Shown here: positions 1 to 8,237 of the stretch, one piece after another
Numbering within the stretch: the stretch's first letter is position 1
How the letters are laid out: each line of letters begins with the position of its first letter
Assembly (NCBI GenBank): GCA_003223645.1
Contig: QHVT01000005.1
Span: forward strand, 1 to 64,000
Reading direction: 5' to 3'
Length of the DNA: 64,000 nt
Source: Acidobacteriota bacterium
GTDB lineage: Bacteria; Acidobacteriota; Thermoanaerobaculia; Gp7-AA8
Notes under the pieces: generated by a model
The model's input: the letters and a program-made list of their open reading frames with translations, nothing else
Told to the model about the DNA's origin: nothing
The model's database searches: none
Position numbers and translations under genes: made by a program

Positions 1-2
1 AC

Positions 3-119
3 CTCCGTGCAGTTTTCTCGACGCTCTTCAGCGGCTATCTTCTTGTCTCGGCCCGCACCATCCCCTTGAGTTCTTCGCGGCTCGAGGTCTCGCGCACGCC
101 ATCATCTCGCTCCTTCTGA
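3..119 (+). CDS. possible C-terminal end of an incoming plus-strand gene
   Basis: An open frame enters from the left edge and stops with TGA at 117-119, giving 38 residues. Its codons mostly end in G or C, as in the surrounding real genes, which is the only support. No domain can be recognised. The bases after the stop hold the right half of a CATCCTGAG-type repeat near 146-163. It could equally be non-coding. Confidence 0.25.
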   Translation, partial: LRAVFSTLFSGYLLVSARTIPLSSSRLEVSRTPSSRSF

Positions 120-180
120 CTCGCTTCTGTCGCCGATCGCGAATCCTTCACAGCCTCTCAGGATGACGCGTCTCCGCGCG

Positions 181-651
181 TCACTCTTCCGCCAGAATCG
201 TGTGCAGCGCGAGCATCACCGTCATCGACGCCAGCACGAACACGATCCCGAAGAAGGAGAGCGACAGCGACTGCGCGCCGGCCGCGTTGTGCACGATTCC
301 GGATGGCGTGAAGCCGCCGATCCAGGTCTGGACGGCTTTCCACTTCCACGTCAGGAGGAACGCCCAGCCGCCGGCGACGATGCAGTAGGCGACGAGCTGC
401 ACGATGGTGATCGGACGCGAGGCGCGAGCAACGTCGGCGCTTCCCTTCAGCAGCTGCGCCTTCAGCCAGACGATCGACGGATCGGGAAGGATGTGCTCGC
501 GGTCGCTGATGCGCGCGAAGCGCGTCATCCACGGCGCCGCCGCTGCCGCGGCCGCGCAGTCCGCGCATTCCGCCACGTGCGCGCGCAGCGACTCCGTCCA
601 GCGGTCCTCCGCGGCGGCGTGCATCACGTTCGGCTCGTGAGCGCAGTTCAT
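181..651 (-). CDS. zinc-finger anti-sigma-like membrane protein (module 1)
   Basis: A 156-residue protein with a zf-HC2-like motif, H25-x3-C29-x2-C32, followed by a linker and two hydrophobic segments near residues 81-103 and 130-153. This is the usual build of a membrane anti-sigma factor that holds an ECF sigma factor until a signal arrives. Its ATG overlaps the TGA of the sigma gene in an ATGA overlap (648-651), so the two are probably translationally coupled. The linker before the first membrane segment, RASRPITIVQ, is nearly the same as AASRTITIVQ in the product of 33726-34184, which also follows a sigma gene. The role as anti-sigma is inferred from the motif and position. Confidence 0.8.
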   Translation of the reverse strand: MNCAHEPNVMHAAAEDRWTESLRAHVAECADCAAAAAAAPWMTRFARISDREHILPDPSIVWLKAQLLKGSADVARASRPITIVQLVAYCIVAGGWAFLLTWKWKAVQTWIGGFTPSGIVHNAAGAQSLSLSFFGIVFVLASMTVMLALHTILAEE

Positions 652-1220
652 GGCGCGAGTCCTTTTTTGGTCAACAATTCGCCGAGGCGTTTGCGCGCGC
701 GGAAGAGCAACACCTTCACGCTCTTCGCCTTCACGCCGAGAGCCACGCCGATGTCTTCGTGGTCCACTTCTTCCACGTGCGCGAGCCAGAGCAGCGCGCG
801 CTCGCGCGGCTTCAGCTCGGAGAAAATTTTCATCATGTCGTGCCGCAGCGTGTCGCGCGTCTCGAACATCGACACCGCCTCGGAGATCTGTTCCGCGATC
901 TTCGTGCGCTCGCGCTTCGTCTCGCGGAAGTAGTCGAGCGCGAGGTTCGTCGCCGTGCGGAAGATCCACCGGCGCATGTGCTCATCGCTCGCCAGCGTCG
1001 GGTTCGCGCGTAAGTAGCGGAAGAACGTTTTCTGCAGCAGGTCGTCCGCGGTCGACTCGTTGCCGGTCAGACGGAAGAGGTACGACCAGAGGCTTCCCGC
1101 GGTGCGGCGGTAGAAGGCCTCGAATCGCGCCTCGTCCATCGGCTTAGGGCTTCCACCCGTGCGAGCCAGCGGCTCGCTGGTGGCGAAGAGTGCCGGCAGT
1201 GTCATATCGGCAGCGAACAT
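648..1220 (-). CDS. ECF RNA polymerase sigma factor (module 1)
   Basis: A 190-residue sigma-70 family protein of the ECF type. Region 2 (FEAFYRRTAGSLWSYLFRLT, then DDLLQKTFFRYLRA) and region 4 (ERALLWLAHVEEVDHEDIGV with a helix-turn-helix ending LLFRARKRL) are both clear, and no region 3 is present. The gene lies 3 bp after a small membrane protein and overlaps its presumed anti-sigma factor. The start is uncertain. The ATG at 1220 has no clear ribosome site, while an in-frame ATG at 1139 (MDEARFEAFYRR) follows GGTGGAAG at a fair distance and leaves both sigma regions intact, giving about 163 residues. Confidence 0.88.
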   Translation of the reverse strand: MFAADMTLPALFATSEPLARTGGSPKPMDEARFEAFYRRTAGSLWSYLFRLTGNESTADDLLQKTFFRYLRANPTLASDEHMRRWIFRTATNLALDYFRETKRERTKIAEQISEAVSMFETRDTLRHDMMKIFSELKPRERALLWLAHVEEVDHEDIGVALGVKAKSVKVLLFRARKRLGELLTKKGLAP

Positions 1221-1223
1221 GGA

Positions 1224-1640
1224 TCACTTTGCAGCGAGAGTCGTCGAAAGCTTCCACGACACGATGGTAGCGATGAAGTAGCCGATGCCGAGGGAAAACA
1301 GCAGCGCGGCCGGAATCGCGAAACCGTCGTCTTCGGAAAACGCGAGGAACACGAAGCCGCCGCCGAGCGCGGTGAGAACGATCGAGCGCGTGAAGCTGCC
1401 GATGATGCGGTCGCGCAGAAGCGTTTCCGGAGCCGACTGCACGCCGGCGACGAACTCGCGGCCGGCATCGGACTGCAGGAACGCGACCATTTCCGACGCC
1501 GAACCGAAGCGGTCGATCAATTTCGACTGCATGTCGGTCTGCAGTTCCACGCGCCGCTGCCGCGTCCGGGTGATGAAGTACATGATGAGGACCGCCGCCC
1601 CGAATGAGGAGAGGATGGCGACGATTGGGATCATTTCCAT
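1224..1640 (-). CDS. small membrane protein heading sigma module 1
   Basis: A 138-residue protein with an N-terminal membrane helix (about residues 3-19), a charged cytoplasmic middle, and two closely spaced hydrophobic segments near the C-terminus. The ATG at 1640 follows GGAGGT at 9 bases, so I prefer it to longer starts. The middle segment, with QSKLIDRFGS, resembles the middle of the protein at 32258-33151 (HNKLLDRFAS), and both genes sit directly in front of an ECF sigma gene. I do not know a named family. A sensing or sigma-regulating role is inference from this repeated arrangement. Confidence 0.75.
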   Translation of the reverse strand: MEMIPIVAILSSFGAAVLIMYFITRTRQRRVELQTDMQSKLIDRFGSASEMVAFLQSDAGREFVAGVQSAPETLLRDRIIGSFTRSIVLTALGGGFVFLAFSEDDGFAIPAALLFSLGIGYFIATIVSWKLSTTLAAK

Positions 1641-1743
1641 GTGTGACTTACCTCCGATTGTTCGGGTGTAATACGGCGGAGGAGCCGTCCGGGTTAACAA
1701 GGGCCCGGATTTCAAGATAGAATGCCTCCCTCACGGGTTCGGC
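1641..1743. promoter_or_regulatory. divergent intergenic region between sigma module 1 and PilZ gene
   Basis: About 100 bases separate the two divergent start codons, so promoters for both directions should lie here. On the minus strand a strong Shine-Dalgarno GGAGGT (complement of 1650-1655) precedes the ATG at 1640. I see no convincing -35/-10 pair. Confidence 0.4.
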
Positions 1744-2385
1744 ATGACAATCGAAGTCAAAGAATTGCGCAGCGGGCAGCGCTACGTCCTGGATACACCG
1801 CTGCCCGCGAGCTTCGGCGCGACCGAAGTCCAGATCGTCAACATCAGCACGGGCGGCGTGCAGATCATCCATCCGCTTCCGCAGCGGATCGGATCGGCGT
1901 CGCGCCTCCACTTCCGCGTCGGCGACATCACGGTCTCGACGACCGCGCGCATGCTCTGGAGCCACCTCTCCAAAACGCCGAACACGGGCGGCCAGATGAC
2001 GTACCAGTCCGGGCTGCGCATCGATGATCCCGAGTTTGCCGCGTCGGTACAGGCGCTCGTCGAGCGCGGGTTCGTCAACGTGGACAGCGACTCCCTCGAC
2101 CGCAAGCGCAAGCGGCTGATCGAAAAAGAGCGCGAGCGGAGCGACAAACATCTCCTGCGCACGTTGCCGGGAACCGAGCCCTCGATCTCGTCGGAACAAC
2201 TGCTGCTCATCCAGCACGCGCGCGAGCGTTTGAAGGCGAACTCCGCCGAGGCGGCGCGCCTGTATCACATCGCCAGGACCGCGGACGCGGCGAAGGACGT
2301 GCGCGAAGACGTGCTCGCGGTATGGGAGTACCTCGAGCGCTCGATCCCGCTGGCGACGATCACGCGGGTGTTCGAGGCGAAGTGA
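1744..2385 (+). CDS. PilZ domain protein
   Basis: A 213-residue soluble protein. Residues 8-100 look like a PilZ domain: an RSGQRY segment comes first, then NISTGGVQI, the usual second half of the c-di-GMP binding signature ([D/N]xSxxG). Residues about 115-210 are charged and helical with a run of K, R and E, and match nothing I know. The first part of the motif (RxxxR) is not perfect, so c-di-GMP binding is likely but not sure. It is divergent from the sigma module and stands alone. The ATG at 1744 lacks a clear ribosome site. Confidence 0.72.
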   Translation: MTIEVKELRSGQRYVLDTPLPASFGATEVQIVNISTGGVQIIHPLPQRIGSASRLHFRVGDITVSTTARMLWSHLSKTPNTGGQMTYQSGLRIDDPEFAASVQALVERGFVNVDSDSLDRKRKRLIEKERERSDKHLLRTLPGTEPSISSEQLLLIQHARERLKANSAEAARLYHIARTADAAKDVREDVLAVWEYLERSIPLATITRVFEAK

Positions 2386-2463
2386 CGGAGAAACGGTTGC
2401 TCGGTTGCGCAGTCGCGCGGTTGGTTCTGCCGCGCAACTGCGTGACCGCGTAACCGCGCGACC
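2386..2463. repeat. short palindromic spacer between convergent genes
   Basis: The gap between the PilZ gene and murB is built of GCGCGGTTG...CAACTGCG-type inverted repeats. Related GGTTGCG and CCGCGCAAC words flank the larger repeat at 40313-40560. It could act as a weak two-way terminator, although no T-tract is present. Confidence 0.4.
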
Positions 2464-3471
2464 TTACGCCAGGATCACCGGCTCCGGCTGCAGCTCCACG
2501 CCGAACGTTTCCCGCACGCGATCCTGAATCATCCGCACGAGCTCGAGCACTTCGGCGGCGGTGCCGCCGCCGCGATTGATGATCGCGAGCGTGTGTTTCG
2601 TCGAGATGCCGACGTTGCCGTGCACGAATCCTTTCGCGAAGCCGGCGTGCTCGATGAGCCATGCGGCCGAGAGTTTCACGCCGCCTTCGGCCGGGTAGTG
2701 CGGCGCGCCGGGGATCGGCGCCGGCACGATCGGATTCATGAAGAACGATCCGTCGCTGCGCGTGTCGGGATCGTTCCGATCGAGGACCATGCCTTTGCGT
2801 TTGCGGATCGCGATCACCGATGCGCGCACGCCGCGCAAATCGTCGAGCGAGATTCCGTGCTCGTCGATGTAGCGCTGCAGCTCGGGATACTTCACGCTCG
2901 CCGTTCCGCCGCGTTTCAAACGGAACGTGACGGAGACGACGACGTACCGATCGCGCTCGACGTTCTTGAAGAGACTCGAGCGATATCCGAAGCGGCACTC
3001 TTCATTCGTGAACCAGACCACGCGATCGGTCGTGCGGTCGAGCGCTTCGACGCGCGCGATCGTCTCGCTGACATCCTGTCCGTACGCGCCGACGTTTTGA
3101 ATCGGCGTCGCGCCGGTCGATCCGGGAATGCCGGACAGGCACTCGATGCCCGCCCATCCCCGATTCACCGCCGTCTTCACGAAGTTGTCCCACCGCTCGC
3201 CCGCCGCGACCTTCACCATCGCGTATTCGTCTTCGCTCTCGACGAAGACGCCGCGCAGATCGAGATGGATCACGAGTCCGTCGAAGCCGTCGTCGGGCAG
3301 GAGGAGATTGCTGCCGCCGGCGAGGATGAAGGCGCGTTGTTCGCGCTCGCGCGCCCAGGCAAGCGCGTCGCGCACGTCATCGACGTTGGCCGCACGGATG
3401 AAAAATCGCGCCGGACCTCCGATCCCGATCGTGGTCAGCGGCGCGAGTGGAACGTTTTCTTCGACGTTCAC
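2464..3471 (-). CDS. murB: UDP-N-acetylenolpyruvoylglucosamine reductase (MurB)
   Basis: A 335-residue FAD enzyme that reduces UDP-GlcNAc-enolpyruvate to UDP-MurNAc in cytoplasmic peptidoglycan precursor synthesis. Clear landmarks are TIGIGGPARFF, the FAD-binding GGSNLLLPDDGFDGLVI, GIPGSTGATPIQNVGAYGQ, FGYRSSLFK, the catalytic-serine segment SDGSFFMNP and the end segment SAAWLIEHAGFAKG. Length and the YRSSLFK/GSFF pair fit type I MurB, as in E. coli. I place the start at GTG 3471, which shares bases with the TAG stop of the upstream transporter (TAGTG). An in-frame extension upstream would run inside that gene. Confidence 0.93.
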   Translation of the reverse strand: MNVEENVPLAPLTTIGIGGPARFFIRAANVDDVRDALAWAREREQRAFILAGGSNLLLPDDGFDGLVIHLDLRGVFVESEDEYAMVKVAAGERWDNFVKTAVNRGWAGIECLSGIPGSTGATPIQNVGAYGQDVSETIARVEALDRTTDRVVWFTNEECRFGYRSSLFKNVERDRYVVVSVTFRLKRGGTASVKYPELQRYIDEHGISLDDLRGVRASVIAIRKRKGMVLDRNDPDTRSDGSFFMNPIVPAPIPGAPHYPAEGGVKLSAAWLIEHAGFAKGFVHGNVGISTKHTLAIINRGGGTAAEVLELVRMIQDRVRETFGVELQPEPVILA

Positions 3472-4994
3472 TAAACCCCGGGCATCGCGCGCTTCAATGG
3501 GCGCAGCAACACGAGCAGCACGAACGCCATGAACAGCGCCATCGACGCGAGGATGATGAAGAAGTTGGCGTGACTCCAGAGGTCCCAATACTTCGCGACG
3601 CCGGTCAACTTATTGCCGATCGCAGTCGCCGCGAACCAGCCGCCCATCATCAGTCCGCGCATGCGCACTGGTGCGACCTTCGACACGAGCGAGAGTCCCA
3701 TCGGACTGAGCATCAGTTCGCCGAGGGAGAGCACGCCGTACGCGAAAATCAGCCACCAGCGCGACACGCGCGCCACCGGCGTCACCGCGATGGCATTCCC
3801 CGCGAAGTTCTCCAGTCGCACGTACTCGCCGGTCTTTGCATTCGGCGCGCCGCTCACCAGCCAGCCGTCGGTTTTCTCGTCGATCTTCGTTCCCGGCGTC
3901 GCGATGCCGAGGTGCTCGCGCGCCTCGGGGGAGATCGCGACCCACGTCTGCGCCGCGTCGGACTTCACGACTTTGAACACCGGCTTCGTGAATCCGCCCG
4001 TGCGCGCGGCGATGAACAGAATCACGAAGGAGAGGCCGGTGAGGAGCATGCCGATCATGATCTTCGTCGGCGTCGCCGGCTCTTTCCCCTTCTTGTCGAG
4101 CCACGACCAGAAGCTCGCCAGCGGCAGCGAGAGCAGGATGATGTAGAGCGGATTGATCGCGTTGGAGAGGATGCCCGGCAGTTTGTAGCTGTGATCGTTG
4201 GCCCAGAACGTGAGCGAGATCGAGTTCTGGTGAAAGACCATCCAGAAGACGATGACGATCAGGAAGATGACGATCAGCGCGCTGATGCGCTTCCACTCCG
4301 GAATCGCGTCGATCGGCCGCGACGATTCTTTCAGCGGCGCCAGATCTTCCGTCACCGCGACCGCGTTCGCGTCGGGATTCTTCCCGCGCACGCGATCGGC
4401 GTGGCGGACGTACTTCTGATTCAGCGAGAAGACGATGAGCGAGATGGTCATCCCGATCGCGCCCATGAAGAAGGCAGGATGGAATCCCCAGCGCGGCTGG
4501 ATGAAGTTCGCGAGCAACGGCGCGGTGAACGCGCCGATGTTGATGCCCATGTAGAAAATGAGGTACGCCTTGTCCTTGAGGTGACTCCCCTCCGTGTACA
4601 GATTGCCGACCATCGAGGAGACGTTCGGCTTGAACAAACCGTTGCCGATGACGAGACACGCCAGCGCGGCGTAGACGATCATCAGATTGTTCGGAACGGC
4701 GAGCAGCGCGTGACCGGCGATGAAGAAGACCGCGCCGATCAGGATCGCCTTGCGGAAGCCGAGGAAGAGGTCGGCGAGCAATCCACCGAAGAGCGGCGTA
4801 AAGTAGACGAACGCCTGGTACGACGAGCTGACCGACGCGGCGTGCGCGTTGGAAAAGTTGAAGCCCTGCACGTTATCGCGGAGGTACAGCGAGAGCATCG
4901 CGTTGACGGTGTAGAAGCTGAAGCGCTCCCACATCTCCGTGCCGAAGAGAACGTACAGTCCGCGCGGATGCCGCTCCGTGGTCGTACCGTTCAT
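3471..4994 (-). CDS. POT/PTR2 family proton-dependent peptide transporter
   Basis: A 507-residue integral membrane protein of the proton-dependent oligopeptide transporter family, part of the major facilitator superfamily. It carries the family marks EMWERFSFY in the first helix, GNGLFKPNVSSMVG and FYMGINIGAF. About 12-14 membrane helices are expected. A soluble stretch of roughly 90 residues sits between helices in the C-terminal half, longer than in the partner at 5075. The ATG at 4994 follows GGGAGG. murB starts on its stop codon, so the two may be co-transcribed, perhaps linking peptide uptake to cell-wall recycling (inference). Confidence 0.9.
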   Translation of the reverse strand: MNGTTTERHPRGLYVLFGTEMWERFSFYTVNAMLSLYLRDNVQGFNFSNAHAASVSSSYQAFVYFTPLFGGLLADLFLGFRKAILIGAVFFIAGHALLAVPNNLMIVYAALACLVIGNGLFKPNVSSMVGNLYTEGSHLKDKAYLIFYMGINIGAFTAPLLANFIQPRWGFHPAFFMGAIGMTISLIVFSLNQKYVRHADRVRGKNPDANAVAVTEDLAPLKESSRPIDAIPEWKRISALIVIFLIVIVFWMVFHQNSISLTFWANDHSYKLPGILSNAINPLYIILLSLPLASFWSWLDKKGKEPATPTKIMIGMLLTGLSFVILFIAARTGGFTKPVFKVVKSDAAQTWVAISPEAREHLGIATPGTKIDEKTDGWLVSGAPNAKTGEYVRLENFAGNAIAVTPVARVSRWWLIFAYGVLSLGELMLSPMGLSLVSKVAPVRMRGLMMGGWFAATAIGNKLTGVAKYWDLWSHANFFIILASMALFMAFVLLVLLRPLKRAMPGV

Positions 4995-5074
4995 GCCGCC
5001 TCCCAAGCCGCTCGTGGCCCGGCAGAATACAAGTTCTTTACCAGACGCTGCCGAAAACCTATTGTTGCACGCAC

Positions 5075-6391
5075 ATGAACGCACACGAGAAAACCTGGCT
5101 GGGACATCCGCGCGGTCTGGCGACGCTCTTCATGACAGAGATGTGGGAGCGCTTCAGCTACTACGGAATGCGCGCCTTACTGCTGCTCTACATGACGGGT
5201 TCCGTTTTGCAGCCGGGTCTCGGATTTCGTGAGAAACGCGCCAGTCTGATCTACGCGCTCTACGTCGGGACCGTGTATCTCATGGGCGTCCCCGGCGGCT
5301 ACGTAGCCGATCGCTGGCTCGGCCATCGCCGCGCTGTGTTTGTCGGCGGCGTCTTCATTGCGGCCGGTCACTTCAGCATGGCGTTTTCCAGCATGACGAC
5401 GTTCTACTTGGGTCTGTGTCTAATCATTCTCGGCACCGGACTGCTGAAGCCGAATGTGTCTACGATCGTAGGCACGCTCTACACGAAAGACGACACGCGC
5501 CGCGACGCCGGCTTTTCACTGTTTTATATGGGGATCAATCTCGGCGCGTTCATCGGTCCGATCATCTGCACTCCTCTCGGCCAGCAGATCAACTGGCACA
5601 TCGGATTCGCATGCGCCGGCGTCGGCATGGTGCTCGGCCTGATTCAATACGTGTTCGGTCAGAAGTATCTCGTTCCAGTGTCAGAGGCGAAGCCGTCGAA
5701 GATCGAGCCGCTGGCGCCGGAACCGATTGCTCCGAAAACACCATTCACGCGCGAGGATTGGGGGCGCATCGCGGCAGCATCGATCCTCACGCTGTTCGCA
5801 CTGATTTTCTGGGCAGGATTCGAACAGGCAGGATCGAGTCTGACGCTGTTCGCCGATCGCGCCACGCGCCTGACGTTCTTCGGCCGTACGTTCGCATCGG
5901 GCCTCTTCCAATCCGTCGAGCCGTTCTTCGTGATTGTCTTCTCGCCGGTCTTTGCGTGGCTGTGGCTGAAACTTGGATCGCGCAATCCTTCGAGTCCGGC
6001 GAAGTTCACCTTCGGACTCTTCTTCCTCACACTGTCCTTTCTTCTGATTCTTCCAGCAGCGAAGTATTACCAGACGCATCAGGTGCGCGTCAGTCCGTTC
6101 TGGCTGATCGGTCTGTACTTCCTGCAGTGCATGGGCGAGTTGTGTCTCAGTCCGGTGGGGCTGTCGATGATCACGAAACTCTCGCCCCCTCGCATCGTCG
6201 GATTCATGATGGGTGTGTGGTTCTTGGCGACCGCGGGGGGAAATTACCTCGCCGGTTGGGTCGCCGGGTTTCTCGAGAACCGAACCTACAGCGAAGTGTT
6301 CACGATTGCGTTCGCGACAGCTGCAGCAGCAACGCTCATCGCTGCATTGATGATCCCGGTGATTCGCAGGTGGATGGGCGGCGTCCGCTAG
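5075..6391 (+). CDS. POT/PTR2 family proton-dependent peptide transporter
   Basis: A 438-residue membrane protein of the same family as the divergent neighbour, with [25 protein letters not shown] and [10 protein letters not shown]. It lacks the long inter-helix insert of the partner. The starts lie 80 bp apart, so the pair is probably an old duplication with a shared promoter region. Substrate (di- or tripeptide) cannot be read from sequence. Its TAG stop overlaps the stop of the convergent gene in the palindrome CTAG at 6388-6391. Confidence 0.9.
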   Translation: MNAHEKTWLGHPRGLATLFMTEMWERFSYYGMRALLLLYMTGSVLQPGLGFREKRASLIYALYVGTVYLMGVPGGYVADRWLGHRRAVFVGGVFIAAGHFSMAFSSMTTFYLGLCLIILGTGLLKPNVSTIVGTLYTKDDTRRDAGFSLFYMGINLGAFIGPIICTPLGQQINWHIGFACAGVGMVLGLIQYVFGQKYLVPVSEAKPSKIEPLAPEPIAPKTPFTREDWGRIAAASILTLFALIFWAGFEQAGSSLTLFADRATRLTFFGRTFASGLFQSVEPFFVIVFSPVFAWLWLKLGSRNPSSPAKFTFGLFFLTLSFLLILPAAKYYQTHQVRVSPFWLIGLYFLQCMGELCLSPVGLSMITKLSPPRIVGFMMGVWFLATAGGNYLAGWVAGFLENRTYSEVFTIAFATAAAATLIAALMIPVIRRWMGGVR

Positions 6392-6900
6392 AACGCGCGG
6401 AACTGCGCGTACTCCGCGTCGCCGGCGACGAACATCCTCGACATGCCGGAGTTGCAGAACGACCAGTCGTGGCTGATGCCGGTGAGCATCAGCTCTTCGT
6501 CGGGACAGAGCTCGCTGAGCGCGCGGCCTAACGTCTGCACGTCGGTGCGATCGTCGGACTGAATCACAAACGTCGACTCGAACGGCAGATGCACCACGAC
6601 ACCGAGGCGGTGCACTGCGTCGTGCAGCTCGGAGTAGTCCGCGTTCGGCGTGAGACTGTGGCGGACGAGAAGAAAGTCGCGCGCGGTCGTGAACTGCGTG
6701 CACGCGACGAGGATCCGCGCCTCGTGCGAAATGTGCGAGCGGATGTAACGCACGAGCGGAGCGGAGTGCCGTCCCGCGGGAAGAAACACGGTCCAGCTTT
6801 GATCGAAATTCGGCTCCGCCCCGAGCTTGCGCATCACGTGAGACACGCCGACCGTCAGCTCGCCTTCATAGCAGATCTGGAACTGCCTGACCTCGCCCAT
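6388..6900 (-). CDS. hypothetical protein, 170 residues
   Basis: I do not recognise this protein. It is soluble by composition, with no signal peptide or membrane helix, and has an even alpha/beta look (RILVACTQFTTARDFLLV, then HLGVVVHLPFESTFVIQSDD-like strands). ATG at 6900 sits 5 bases from GGGAGG; a GTG at 6903 is also possible. It ends exactly against the stop of the convergent transporter. The codon pattern matches neighbouring genes, so it is probably expressed. Confidence 0.7.
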   Translation of the reverse strand: MGEVRQFQICYEGELTVGVSHVMRKLGAEPNFDQSWTVFLPAGRHSAPLVRYIRSHISHEARILVACTQFTTARDFLLVRHSLTPNADYSELHDAVHRLGVVVHLPFESTFVIQSDDRTDVQTLGRALSELCPDEELMLTGISHDWSFCNSGMSRMFVAGDAEYAQFRAF

Positions 6901-6950
6901 CACACCCTCCCGCCCCGTCAGTTCTTGTTTGGTGGGTGAGGCAATGGTAG

Positions 6951-7110
6951 CAAATGAAGGCAGAAAGCAGAAAGCAGAAAGCAGAAAGCAGAAAGATTGA
7001 ACGCAGAACGCAGAACGAAGAATTCAGAATGGAGAACTCGTTGGGCGGCGGTTTCTTACTTCTGCATTCTGCGCTCTGCGCTCTGCGTTTCCGGGCCGGG
7101 CGCGCCAGGC
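6951..7110. repeat. AGAAAGC tandem repeat with inverted partner
   Basis: Five to six tandem copies of the heptamer GCAGAAA at about 6960-6998 run into GCAGAAC copies. Inverted partners (TCTGCGCTCTGCG) follow near 7070-7090, so the segment can fold as a long hairpin. The same GCAGAAA words occur inverted at 14740-14760 and 15058-15083. The rest of the gap up to 7164 holds nothing I recognise except the likely promoter of the PhyH gene. Confidence 0.7.
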
Positions 7111-7164
7111 ACGGCTCGACAGGAGTTTTCAACTTACGCCGCACGTTCCCGTCCCCCGTAGACA

Positions 7165-8160
7165 ATGTCCACTCTTTTCGAAACGGAAGTCGCCGCGCTC
7201 AACCGGCCGTGGGTCGACTCTCCATATTTCCCTGACCTGCTGAAGCGGGCCGGGCTTTCTCCGGAGATGGAGCAGCTCGTGCGCACCTTCGCGCGCGACG
7301 GCTACGTGATTCTCGATCCGAAGATCGATGACGAGACGATCGAAGCGGCCGCGCGCGACATGCGCAAGATCCCGCCGGAGAAGCTGCTGTTCTCGGATGG
7401 GACGCGATTGCAGGATGCGTGGACGATGTCGGACGCCATCCGTCGCATCGCCATCGCGACGGCGGTGATGGATGCGCTGAAGGCGCTGTATCAGCGGCAG
7501 CCGTATCCGTTTCAGACGCTCAGTTTCCGCTGCGGCTCGCAGCAGAAGACGCACAGCGACACGATCCACTTCGGCTCGATCCCGTACGGCTTCATGTGCG
7601 GCGTGTGGGTCGCGCTGGAAGACATCGACGAGGCCAATGGTCCGCTGCATTACTACCCCGAGAGCCAGAAGCTGCCGATCTACGACCTCCTCGACATCGG
7701 CGTCACGGCGTTCACGCAGGCGCAGGCGTTCGAGCATTACGCGCGCTACGAAGAGTTCGTCGAAGGAATGATGGTCCGCGAAGGACTCGAGCGTCTGGAG
7801 CTGCACGTCAAACGAGGACAGGCGCTGATCTGGGCGTCGAACCTCTTTCACGGCGGCACGCCGATCCGCGACCTCGCGCGCTCGCGCCTCAGCCAGGTCA
7901 CGCACTATCACTTCCACGGCTGTATGTATTTCGCCCCTCTCCTCTCCGACCCCGGCCTCGGCCTCCTGCATGTCAGAAATTTGACCGACATCACGACCGG
8001 CGAGGCGATCCCGCAGTTCTACAACGGCATCGCCATCGAGAACCCGGGCGAGTGGCCGCCGAAGCTGAACATCGACCGCGCGCAGCAGGCGATGATCAGC
8101 GACGCGCGCCGCTCATCGAGCGTCGTGCGTCGCGCGAAGCGGTTTTTGTTCGGGCGATAA
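7165..8160 (+). CDS. phytanoyl-CoA dioxygenase (PhyH) family protein
   Basis: A 331-residue protein with the fold marks of Fe(II)/2-oxoglutarate oxygenases of the PhyH family. The iron triad is H130-x-D132 in QKTHSDTIHF and H229 in NLFHGGTPI. The segment GVWVALEDIDEANGPLHYYPESQK between them is typical of the family. These enzymes hydroxylate small molecules or lipids; the substrate here is unknown, and no biosynthetic neighbours help. It stands alone and ends in a long hairpin shared with the convergent peptidase. Confidence 0.82.
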   Translation: MSTLFETEVAALNRPWVDSPYFPDLLKRAGLSPEMEQLVRTFARDGYVILDPKIDDETIEAAARDMRKIPPEKLLFSDGTRLQDAWTMSDAIRRIAIATAVMDALKALYQRQPYPFQTLSFRCGSQQKTHSDTIHFGSIPYGFMCGVWVALEDIDEANGPLHYYPESQKLPIYDLLDIGVTAFTQAQAFEHYARYEEFVEGMMVREGLERLELHVKRGQALIWASNLFHGGTPIRDLARSRLSQVTHYHFHGCMYFAPLLSDPGLGLLHVRNLTDITTGEAIPQFYNGIAIENPGEWPPKLNIDRAQQAMISDARRSSSVVRRAKRFLFGR

Positions 8161-8237
8161 GACGAATAGGACAGATAGGACGAATAAGACAGATAGGACA
8201 GATAGGTCCTATTCGTCCTATTCGTCCTATTGGTCCT
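8161..8237. terminator. long hairpin between convergent genes
   Basis: The gap between the PhyH gene and the peptidase consists of repeated GACGAATAGGACAGATAG units followed by their inverted copies GTCCTATTCGTCCTATTCG. It can form a long imperfect stem and probably ends transcription from both sides. There is no T-tract, so intrinsic termination is not certain. Confidence 0.55.

Noticed and set aside
3447-5078. A 543-codon open frame opposite the POT transporter
   Set aside because: The transporter has all family motifs. The opposite frame gives an Arg/His/Glu-rich product without a domain.
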